A stretch of DNA of 14,303 nucleotides from X23 sp050251575 (lineage in GTDB: Bacteria > Bacillota > Clostridia > SK-Y3), in the NCBI GenBank assembly GCA_050251575.1, contig JBFWMP010000063.1:1-14303 (forward strand). The letters run 5' to 3'. Each line of letters begins with the position of its first letter. Position 1 is the first letter of the stretch. A model generated the notes under the pieces. It saw only the letters and a list, made by a program, of their open reading frames with translations. It was not told the origin of the DNA and made no database searches. Positions 1-6,635 of this stretch are shown here, one piece after another. The position numbers were made by a program, and so were the translations under genes.

Positions 1-30
1 ATTACCACCAGCAATGACAATCTTATCCAT
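1..30 (-). CDS. murA: UDP-N-acetylglucosamine 1-carboxyvinyltransferase (MurA), N-terminal fragment
   Basis: Only the first ten codons are in the window; they read MDKIVIAGGN on the minus strand and run off the left edge. This matches the usual MurA opening (MDKIVI-GG-, followed in the family by the SGAKN segment, not visible here). MurA transfers enolpyruvate from PEP to UDP-GlcNAc, the first committed step of peptidoglycan synthesis in the cytoplasm. The ATG at 28-30 is preceded by a strong GGAGGT ribosome binding site (38-43) seven bases upstream. The position right after murG agrees with clostridial dcw clusters, where murA follows murG. Ten residues cannot exclude another protein, so the call depends on context as much as on sequence. 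Confidence 0.72.
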   Translation of the reverse strand, partial: MDKIVIAGGN

Positions 31-118
31 ATACTACACCTCCATGCGTCTGCTGGCTTAATATAAAATGTACTGCACTATATACTATGCAAGCAAATGT
101 GAAGGTGTTACTGTTTAG

Positions 119-148
119 TGGGGAGTGGTGAGTAGGGAGTGGTGAGTA
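119..148 (+). repeat. Two-copy 14-bp tandem repeat in the murG-murA spacer
   Basis: The unit GGGAGTGGTGAGTA is present twice without mismatch (121-134 and 135-148), with TG before the first copy. It fills part of the 131-base spacer between murG and murA. Related degenerate copies occur at 2481-2496 (plus strand) and 8856-8871 (minus strand), each agreeing at 13 of 16 positions with 119-134. The rest of the spacer (31-118) shows only the murA ribosome binding site and AT-rich sequence, with no convincing terminator, so murA is probably co-transcribed with murG. Confidence 0.8.
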
Positions 149-161
149 AAAAACATCAATA

Positions 162-1298
162 TTATTTCCTAATCTTCTTGTTGTTTTTTTCAAGAAGTTC
201 AATAATTATATTATATATCTTTTCTGTTGCATTTGTAATCCCCATGCGAAAAGAATTTTTTCCCATTTTATTGAGTATTATGTTATCTTTCAGCAAGTTC
301 TCAACTTGATTACGAAGCTTGAGATAATTCAGCTCGTTTTCTGTAAAAACAATTGCTGCACCCCTATTTTCCAGTGCTCTGGCATTATACTCCTGATGAT
401 TATGTGCTGCATAGGGATATGGAATAAGAATGGTTGGTTTGCCCATCACGGTCATTTCACTAAGAGTCATAGCACCACATCTGCAAATTACCAAATCTGC
501 TGCTGCATAAATATCCATGTCGTGGATGTATGGGAATATCTTGATATCCTTGCGGCTCTTTATATCCACTCCATAGTAATTTAACCCGTCTATAACCTTC
601 TCATATTGACTGTCCCCAGTACCAAACATCAGATAAAATCTGTCTTGATGACAAATATCTTTTATATATTCTACCATAATTTCATTAATCTTTTTTGCAC
701 CCAGACTTCCGCCTAAAACGAGGATAACCTTTTTATCAGTAAGACCAAGTCTTATCTTGGCCTTATTTTGATCTATATTCATCAACTCTTGTCTAACAGG
801 ATTTCCAGTATGTATGACTTTCCTGACATGTTTTAAATACTTTCTGCTTTCTTGAAATCCTACAGCAATCGCGTCCACATATCTTGATAGCATCTTAATA
901 GTAACACCAGGAATTGCGTTCTGTTCATGAAGGATGGTAGGAATCTTCATCATGGATGCATTTAGGATTACCGGACCACATACATATCCCCCTGTGCCTA
1001 TAACAATGTCAGGTTTGAAATCCGATATAATCTTTTTTGCTTGTAACATTCCAACAAAAATATCACCCACAGCAACCAAGTTATCTATGGTTAATTTTCT
1101 CCTGAATCCTCGAATACTGATATATTTTATATTGAAGCCTTCTTTAGGAACAAGTTTTTTTTCCAATCCGGCTTGTGTACCAATAAATAATATCTCCCAA
1201 TCAGGATGACTTGAGCGGATATATTTAGCAACCGCAAGTGCAGGATTAATATGCCCCGCAGTGCCTCCCCCGGTAAATATAATTTTCAAGCATATCAT
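162..1298 (-). CDS. murG: UDP-N-acetylglucosamine--lipid I GlcNAc transferase (MurG)
   Basis: MurG adds GlcNAc from UDP-GlcNAc to lipid I to make lipid II on the inner face of the membrane. The 378-residue product has the GT28 two-domain layout. The N-terminal glycine loop GGGTAGH is at 10-16, GTGGYVCGP at 101-109, HEQN at 124-127, the C-domain GGSLGA loop at 196-201, RCGAMTLSE at 273-281 and HNHQEYNA (UDP-GlcNAc site) at 299-306. The ATG at 1298 overlaps the ftsW stop as ATGA, which suggests translational coupling. However, the purine run GGGG directly abuts this ATG, so the TTG at codon 4 (1289), nine bases after that run and giving the usual family start MKIIFTGGG, is a serious alternative. 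Length is normal for the family. Confidence 0.96.
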   Translation of the reverse strand: MICLKIIFTGGGTAGHINPALAVAKYIRSSHPDWEILFIGTQAGLEKKLVPKEGFNIKYISIRGFRRKLTIDNLVAVGDIFVGMLQAKKIISDFKPDIVIGTGGYVCGPVILNASMMKIPTILHEQNAIPGVTIKMLSRYVDAIAVGFQESRKYLKHVRKVIHTGNPVRQELMNIDQNKAKIRLGLTDKKVILVLGGSLGAKKINEIMVEYIKDICHQDRFYLMFGTGDSQYEKVIDGLNYYGVDIKSRKDIKIFPYIHDMDIYAAADLVICRCGAMTLSEMTVMGKPTILIPYPYAAHNHQEYNARALENRGAAIVFTENELNYLKLRNQVENLLKDNIILNKMGKNSFRMGITNATEKIYNIIIELLEKNNKKIRK

Positions 1299-2395
1299 CC
1301 CCTACTATTATTTGAATATCTTGATATATTTAGAATGATGCCCATCCCCGCCATGATAAACACCAATGATGAACCTCCTGCGCTGAAAAAAGGTAATGGC
1401 ATTCCCGTTACCGGCATCGAAGAAGTCACTACTGCAATATTTATCAACACTTGAACGGCAATAAGTGATATGATGCCGGTTGCCAAGAAGCTTCCAAACG
1501 CATCAGGAGCACTCAATGCAATCCGAATGCCTCTCCAAATAAGGATTACAAACAGAATCAAAACGGTCGCTGCTCCAATAAACCCTAATTCTTCACATAA
1601 TATTGAAAATATAAAGTCGTTATGTGCCTCAGGAATATATAAAAACTTCTGACGGCTTCTTCCTAACCCTAATCCAAAAAGTCCTCCTGAACCGATAGCA
1701 TATAAAGACTGAATAATCTGCCATCCTTCGTTCATTTTATATTTCCACGGATCCAGGAAAGACACGACTCTACTCATTCTATAAGGCTCGTCATAAATTG
1801 CGTAAGACAAAACTGCTAAAGCAGGAATGGACAATAAAACAAAGTGGAATATCCTTGCACCTGCAACAAACAGCAGCAATACCCCTACCAGCATTATAAC
1901 AACCGTTCCGCTTAAATGAGGTTCTATAATAACTAAAACAGCTATAACCCCTAGAATCATTAAATATGGTAATAAACCACTCGTAAATTTTTTAATCTTG
2001 TCTTTCTTTTTTGCTAAGCTGGCAGAAAAAAATACAATAACCGCAAATTTTGCTACTTCCGAGGGTTGAACTGACAATCCTCCGATACCCAGCCATCTTT
2101 GCGCACCATTTACCTCTGTTCCAACAAAAAGTACAGCAATAAGTAAAACTATACTTACCAGCAAAGATGGAAAAGCCAATTTCTCCAGCCGTTTATAATG
2201 AAAATTAGTCATGAAAAACATGGCAAATAATCCCACCACAGCCCATTGCAACTGCTTCTTTATAACAAAATAACTATCATTATAGTCATAAAAGGCAGAA
2301 GCTGAGCTGGCACTGAAAACCATTATTAATCCGAAGGAAAGCAATATCATAACTGTTATAAAAAAGCCGAAATCAAAAGCACCTCTGCCTTTCAC
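1295..2395 (-). CDS. ftsW: SEDS-family peptidoglycan glycosyltransferase FtsW/SpoVE
   Basis: This polytopic membrane protein (366 aa) belongs to the SEDS family (FtsW/RodA/SpoVE), which polymerises lipid II together with a partner class B PBP. About ten hydrophobic segments are visible. Family landmarks are VNGAQRW (95-101), QPSEVAK (110-116), IIQSLYAIGSGGLFGLGLG (227-245), NDFIFSILCEELGFIG (259-274) and the C-terminal PLPFFSAGGSS (334-344). The GTG start at 2395 follows a strong AGGAGG site. The partner is expected to be the PBP at 6636-8801. Oddity: where most relatives have an acidic residue in the loop DPW-x-D-P-x-G-x-G, this protein reads DPWKYKMNEGW (215-225), with Tyr219 at the position of the catalytic Asp. 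SpoVE and FtsW cannot be separated by sequence inspection alone; no other copy is in the window. Confidence 0.93.
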   Translation of the reverse strand: MKGRGAFDFGFFITVMILLSFGLIMVFSASSASAFYDYNDSYFVIKKQLQWAVVGLFAMFFMTNFHYKRLEKLAFPSLLVSIVLLIAVLFVGTEVNGAQRWLGIGGLSVQPSEVAKFAVIVFFSASLAKKKDKIKKFTSGLLPYLMILGVIAVLVIIEPHLSGTVVIMLVGVLLLFVAGARIFHFVLLSIPALAVLSYAIYDEPYRMSRVVSFLDPWKYKMNEGWQIIQSLYAIGSGGLFGLGLGRSRQKFLYIPEAHNDFIFSILCEELGFIGAATVLILFVILIWRGIRIALSAPDAFGSFLATGIISLIAVQVLINIAVVTSSMPVTGMPLPFFSAGGSSLVFIMAGMGIILNISRYSNNSRG

Positions 2396-2480
2396 AAGGC
2401 ATACCTCCTAAAAAACTAAAATAATTACTCTGATCGTAATATATAAATGGCATATCAAACAATTTATTTGATTCTACAAG

Positions 2481-2496
2481 TGGGGAATGATGAGTG
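2481..2496 (+). repeat. Degenerate copy of the 14-16 bp GGGGAGTGGTGAGTA-type repeat
   Basis: TGGGGAATGATGAGTG agrees with 119-134 at 13 of 16 positions. It sits in the 142-base spacer between mraY and ftsW (2396-2537), the place where many Clostridia and Bacilli carry murD. Apart from this copy and the ftsW ribosome binding site, the spacer is AT-rich with no open reading frame and no recognisable murD remnant. Confidence 0.45.
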
Positions 2497-2537
2497 TAGA
2501 TTCATGTAAGTCATTGTATTAAAATATATTCTTAACT

Positions 2538-3512
2538 TTATTGTATGAAAGCGATTACATTATTAATACCTAAAAAACCGATAATGCTGAGAACAATAGT
2601 TGCAATTACAAATACGGTTACAACCTTTGTTTCCTTCCACCCAATCATTTCAAAATGATGATGGATAGGACTCATCTTGAATAAGCGCTTACCGGTAAAT
2701 TTGAAGGATATCACCTGCAGAATAACAGATAAAGTTTCAATCAGGTAGATACCTCCTACTATTATTAAGAATAATGGCATTTTTAATACAATCGCTATAG
2801 AACAAATTGCACCTCCAAGAAAAAGAGCACCTGTATCTCCCATAAATACTTTGGCAGGATGAGCATTAAACAGCAAAAAACCCATGCATCCTCCAGTCAG
2901 CGCAGCTGTAAAAACAGCAACATGATAGTCCTTAAATATAAAGGCAATAATGGTAAAGAAAGCAGAAACTACTATAGTAATGCCTGCTGCCAAGCCATCC
3001 AAGCCATCAGTAAGATTTACACTATTGACTGTGCCCAACATTACAAATACCACAAAAGGTATAAATATCCATTTTTCCAAATCAATGATCCCCGATATAA
3101 AAGGAATATATATTTCCCCATTAATAAACCTTGTTTGATATAAAAACAAAGCAAAAGCTACCGCTACTATCATTTGCGCTGTAAACTTCTGACTGGCGGT
3201 AAGCCCAAGATTTCTCTTTAACACCACTTTAATATAATCATCAATAAACCCTATAAGACCAAACGCACAGGATGTCACCAGTATAACAAGAACCTTGTAC
3301 TCTCTGATAAACAAAAGTGTGGTTGCAATGATGGCTGTAATAAAGATGATTCCACCCATTGTAGGCGTTCCGGATTTCTTTGCATGCCATTGTGGTCCTA
3401 TCTCAAGTATACTCTGACCAAATTTAAGTTTTCGCAACGCTGGTATGAGTATAGGACCTATAATAATACAAATAAAAAATGTTAATAAAACCGATGCAAA
3501 AATGCTAGTCAA
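2538..3512 (-). CDS. mraY: Phospho-N-acetylmuramoyl-pentapeptide transferase (MraY)
   Basis: MraY transfers phospho-MurNAc-pentapeptide to undecaprenyl phosphate, giving lipid I, at the inner membrane. The 324-residue protein has the multi-pass hydrophobic profile of the family. Its catalytic and Mg-binding motifs are DDY (91-93), NLTDGLDGLA (166-175), MGDTGALFLGG (224-234) and the HHH segment (284-286). PTMGG at 50-54 is also typical. The start is a TTG at 3512, one base after the murF stop, with an AGAGGTGA ribosome binding site upstream; the very tight spacing suggests translational coupling to murF. Length is normal for the family (about 320-360 aa). Confidence 0.96.
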   Translation of the reverse strand: MTSIFASVLLTFFICIIIGPILIPALRKLKFGQSILEIGPQWHAKKSGTPTMGGIIFITAIIATTLLFIREYKVLVILVTSCAFGLIGFIDDYIKVVLKRNLGLTASQKFTAQMIVAVAFALFLYQTRFINGEIYIPFISGIIDLEKWIFIPFVVFVMLGTVNSVNLTDGLDGLAAGITIVVSAFFTIIAFIFKDYHVAVFTAALTGGCMGFLLFNAHPAKVFMGDTGALFLGGAICSIAIVLKMPLFLIIVGGIYLIETLSVILQVISFKFTGKRLFKMSPIHHHFEMIGWKETKVVTVFVIATIVLSIIGFLGINNVIAFIQ

Positions 3513-3513
3513 A

Positions 3514-4899
3514 TTACTTCACCTCTCGTATATATTCAGTAATTGTCTCAAATCTCATTCCGCGAGAAGCTTTTACAAGCACTGCATCTCCACTTTTTAA
3601 GAAGCTACTGATAAATTCTTTAAGTTCATCATTTGTCTCAAAGCTACAAACCATTTCCTTCGGCATCCCTGCCTGTACAGCACCCAAAGCAATGTATTTT
3701 CCATTATATCCCATCGTCATCAAATAATCAATACTATTTTTAACTACTTCACTTCCAACTTTCTTATGTGCCTCATAAGCCCAATCACCCATTTCCAACA
3801 TATCACCCAGGATTGCAATTTTCTTACCGGTATTTTTAAGCTGGCTGAGTACCTTTAATGCCGCCTCCATCGAAGCCGGACTGGCATTATAACAGTCGTT
3901 AACCACCTTAATCCCTTTGCTCTCAAAGATATCCATCCTCATTTTATCTGCTTTGAATTGTGCTATCCCTCGGATAATATCATTTACTTTTATGTTATAC
4001 TCCAATCCAACGGCAATAGCAGCTAAAGCATTATAGATATTATGTTCACCAATAGCAGGTATAGTTACAGTATATGTATTGTCCCCAATCTTGATATCAA
4101 ATTTACTTCCATACTCTTCAGAACTGCAAATATTGTAAGCTTTTAAAGTGTTTTGCTCATTATGTATCCCAAAGAATATTACTCTGAAAGGAATTCTATC
4201 CTTTAATGCGAATAACATAGAGTCGTCCCCATTTAAGATTGCAAGCCCTTTTTCATCAAAAGCTTCAAACACTTCCATCTTTGCTTTTAAAATATTTTGT
4301 TGTGAGCCGAGCTTTTCAATATGGGATAGACCTATATTCGTGACCACCGCACATTCAGGCTTTACTATGGATACAAGCCGACTGATTTCTCCAAATCCGC
4401 TCATCCCCATTTCTGTGATTGCTATGCCATGTGCATTCGATAATCTAAAAACCGTCAGAGGTAAGCCGATTTCATTATTAAAATTTCCAAGTGTCTTTAA
4501 AACTTGATATTTCTGTTCAAGAATACAGGCAATCATATCTTTTGTAGATGTTTTTCCCACACTTCCTGTAACGGATATAAAAGGTATGTCAAACTTCTCA
4601 CGATAGTATCTTGCTATATTCTGGAGTGCTTTTAAAGTATTTTCTACTTTTATAATACATTTACCATTATTTTTAATTGGCGTATCCCTTTCGGTGACAC
4701 ACCCCACAGCACCATCTTCAAATGCCTTACCGATAAAATTATGTCCGTCAAATTTTTCACCTTTTAACGGAATAAAGAACATTCCCTGCTGAATCGTTCT
4801 GCTGTCTGTAGTAAGTTCTGTTATTTTAAAATCCTCGTTTCCGCTTATTAGTTTTCCTTCAGTGGCCTCAACAATTTCTTTTATTTTCAAAGGCTCCAC
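3514..4899 (-). CDS. murF: UDP-N-acetylmuramoyl-tripeptide--D-alanyl-D-alanine ligase (MurF)
   Basis: MurF is the ATP-dependent ligase that adds D-Ala-D-Ala to UDP-MurNAc-tripeptide in the cytoplasm. The 461-residue protein has the Mur-ligase plan. The N-terminal UDP-binding domain contains TDSR (31-34). The ATP loop TGSVGKTSTK is at 111-120, with GNFNNEIGLPLT shortly after. The central domain contains EMGMSGFGEI and NIGLSHIEKLG, and the C-terminal domain contains NDCYNASPASM. The GTG start at 4899 has AAAGGAGTG upstream (AAAGGAG at 4911-4917, eleven bases away). The 227-base spacer before it, back to murE, carries a palindromic element and a minisatellite, so murF may be expressed differently from murE. 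Confidence 0.96.
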   Translation of the reverse strand: MEPLKIKEIVEATEGKLISGNEDFKITELTTDSRTIQQGMFFIPLKGEKFDGHNFIGKAFEDGAVGCVTERDTPIKNNGKCIIKVENTLKALQNIARYYREKFDIPFISVTGSVGKTSTKDMIACILEQKYQVLKTLGNFNNEIGLPLTVFRLSNAHGIAITEMGMSGFGEISRLVSIVKPECAVVTNIGLSHIEKLGSQQNILKAKMEVFEAFDEKGLAILNGDDSMLFALKDRIPFRVIFFGIHNEQNTLKAYNICSSEEYGSKFDIKIGDNTYTVTIPAIGEHNIYNALAAIAVGLEYNIKVNDIIRGIAQFKADKMRMDIFESKGIKVVNDCYNASPASMEAALKVLSQLKNTGKKIAILGDMLEMGDWAYEAHKKVGSEVVKNSIDYLMTMGYNGKYIALGAVQAGMPKEMVCSFETNDELKEFISSFLKSGDAVLVKASRGMRFETITEYIREVK

Positions 4900-4947
4900 T
4901 ACGGCTCACACTCCTTTGTATTAATGCACATATGCTTCAATAGCACT

Positions 4948-5023
4948 GTAGGGGCGACCTTTAGGTCGCCCGGCTTATCCAATATACCTGCCTATCTTGC
5001 GGGCGACCAATGGTCGCCCCTAC
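4948..5023. repeat. REP-like palindromic element with two GC-rich hairpins
   Basis: A 76-bp element in the murE-murF spacer bounded by perfect 12-bp inverted termini, GTAGGGGCGACC (4948-4959) and GGTCGCCCCTAC (5012-5023). Each end also folds on itself: GGGCGACCT/AGGTCGCCC at 4952-4971 and GGGCGACC-AAT-GGTCGCCC at 5001-5019. The middle (4972-5000) is unique. The GC-rich composition contrasts sharply with the AT-rich surroundings. GTAGGGGCGACC-type palindromes are familiar as dispersed intergenic repeats in many bacteria, so this is probably a non-autonomous mobile or REP-type unit. No U-tract follows either hairpin on the minus strand, so it is not a standard terminator. Confidence 0.82.
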
Positions 5024-5031
5024 CTACTCCC

Positions 5032-5098
5032 AGCTCCTAGCTCCTAGCTCCTAGCTCCTAGCTCCTAGCTCCTAGCTCCTAGCTCCTAGCTCCTAGCT
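5032..5098. repeat. 7-bp minisatellite, 9.6 copies of AGCTCCT (AGGAGCT on the transcribed strand)
   Basis: Nine full, identical copies of AGCTCCT run from 5032 to 5094, with a partial copy to 5098. On the sense strand of the dcw operon the unit is AGGAGCT, so every repeat contains the Shine-Dalgarno-like AGGAG. The array lies between the murE stop and the REP-like element, with eight bases separating array and element. Perfect identity between copies indicates recent expansion or active slippage. Confidence 0.93.
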
Positions 5099-5126
5099 AT
5101 TCTATATTAAATAACTGTTTGAATCA

Positions 5127-6593
5127 TTACTCTATTTTAAATTCGTAATTATCCATCTTACTCAGTATTTCTTTAACAACTTCATTCTCATCAAAAGGAT
5201 ATTTTATTCCATTGATCTCCTGATAGGTTTCATGACCTTTACCGGCTAAAACGATTACATCATCTTTCTTAGCATTTTTTAAAACATACTCTATGGCTTG
5301 GCGTCTATTTTCTATAATAATATATGGACAGCCTGTATACTTTAATCCTTCTTCCACTTGGTATATAATGTGCATTGGATCTTCAGTTCTTGGATTGTCA
5401 GAAGTTACTACACAAAAATCAGATATTGCTCCGGCAATTTTGCCCATAATCGGACGTTTGGTCCTATCCCGATCACCACCACAGCCAAAGAGCGTTATAA
5501 CTCTTCCCTGGGTAAACTCTGCTACTGCACCTAATATATTTTCAAGCCCGTCAGGAGTATGTGCATAATCAATTAATACTGTAAAATCCTTACCCAAATC
5601 CACCACCTGGGCTCTGCCCGGTACACCCTTTGCAAGTCTTAACCCCTGCTGAATCAACTGAAGATCTACTTCTAAAGCCAGGCAAGCTCCAATACTTCCT
5701 AAAGCATTATAAACCGAAAATTTTCCGGGTATGCCTAATTCGATGGATTGTTCACCTTGAGGAGCTACAATATCAAATTCAACCCCCTTAGAAGAAACCT
5801 TGATATTATTCGCCTTAATATTTGCATCTTCTTCAATACTGTAGGTCATCATCTTACAAGTACCATGCTCTAATATATAATTACTTTCTCTATCATCTGC
5901 ATTAATAATACCTATTTTGCAGCGTTGAAAAAGCTTAGTTTTTGCTTTTAAATAATTCTCCATTGTTATATGAAAATCCAAATGATCCTGAGTAATATTG
6001 GTGAAAACACCTACCTCAAAGTTGCAGCCCTCTGTTCTGTACAGTTCCAAGGAGTGTGAAGATACTTCCATGACAACATAGTCAACCTTCTCTTCTGCCA
6101 TATCAGCAAATAATTTTTGGAGCTCTAAAGACTCGGGCGTTGTTCTTTCTGCAGGTAATACCTCATTCCCAATCATATTTTGATTAGTACCGATTAAACC
6201 AACTTTGCTTCCCTGCTGCTCTAAAATCGTCTTTATTAGATAGGTAGTAGTGGTTTTCCCATTGGTACCTGTAATTCCTACCAACTTGAACTTAGAGGAA
6301 GGATGATTATAAAAAGCAGCTGCGACCAGTGCCAGCACTTCACGAGAATTATTCACTTTTATTTGGGGTGCTGACAAAGAACTTATTTCTTTTTCAACAA
6401 TAATTGCAGCAGCACCATTCTTAATTGCCTGGGAAATAAAGTCATGACCGTCTGCCTTAAACCCTTTTATACAAATGAATAAATTATCATTCTCCACTTT
6501 TCTGGAATCATATGCAATGCCGCTGATTTCAATATTTTCATATTCAGGGATTAATTCTATCTCTACACCCTTTAACAACTCTTTTAACTTCAT
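5127..6593 (-). CDS. murE: UDP-N-acetylmuramoyl-L-alanyl-D-glutamate--2,6-diaminopimelate ligase (MurE)
   Basis: MurE adds the third residue of the stem peptide in the cytoplasm. The 488-residue protein shows the Mur-ligase layout: an N-terminal UDP-substrate domain with YDSR (28-31), the ATP loop GTNGKTTTT at 109-117, ERTTPE (149-154), DHLDFH (203-208), the probable carbamylated lysine Lys218 in YLKAK, YAHTPDGLENIL in the C-terminal domain, and KGHE at 452-455. DNPR at 399-402 is the motif associated with meso-diaminopimelate rather than L-lysine specificity, so the wall is predicted to be of the DAP type. The ATG at 6593 is preceded by GGGGAGG about eight bases upstream. It follows the PBP gene by 42 bases. 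Confidence 0.97.
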   Translation of the reverse strand: MKLKELLKGVEIELIPEYENIEISGIAYDSRKVENDNLFICIKGFKADGHDFISQAIKNGAAAIIVEKEISSLSAPQIKVNNSREVLALVAAAFYNHPSSKFKLVGITGTNGKTTTTYLIKTILEQQGSKVGLIGTNQNMIGNEVLPAERTTPESLELQKLFADMAEEKVDYVVMEVSSHSLELYRTEGCNFEVGVFTNITQDHLDFHITMENYLKAKTKLFQRCKIGIINADDRESNYILEHGTCKMMTYSIEEDANIKANNIKVSSKGVEFDIVAPQGEQSIELGIPGKFSVYNALGSIGACLALEVDLQLIQQGLRLAKGVPGRAQVVDLGKDFTVLIDYAHTPDGLENILGAVAEFTQGRVITLFGCGGDRDRTKRPIMGKIAGAISDFCVVTSDNPRTEDPMHIIYQVEEGLKYTGCPYIIIENRRQAIEYVLKNAKKDDVIVLAGKGHETYQEINGIKYPFDENEVVKEILSKMDNYEFKIE

Positions 6594-6614
6594 AAAAATC
6601 CTCCCCGCTAAAAT

Positions 6615-6634
6615 AATTTAGAATGGAAAATTGA
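6615..6634. repeat. Possible degenerate copy of the AATTGA-rich repeat arm
   Basis: This 20-base AT-rich stretch, directly after the PBP stop codon, matches 12219-12238 in the yfmH-lgt inverted repeat at 17 of 20 positions (both contain GGAAAATTGA). The sequence is of low complexity, so chance similarity is possible, but both copies lie just behind a stop codon. Confidence 0.35.
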
Positions 6635-6635
6635 T

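Noticed and set aside
2450..2476. ATCAAA/TTTGAT inverted repeat in the mraY-ftsW spacer
   Set aside because: Only six A/T-rich pairs with a seven-base loop and no U-tract; too weak for a terminator or a supported operator.
4148..4507. 119-codon open frame on the plus strand inside murF
   Set aside because: It is the antisense of a well-conserved MurF segment, has no recognisable domain and no ribosome binding site; the same applies to the other plus-strand open frames in the window.
5032..5098. CRISPR-like array
   Set aside because: The 7-bp units are directly contiguous with no spacers, so it is a minisatellite, not a CRISPR array.
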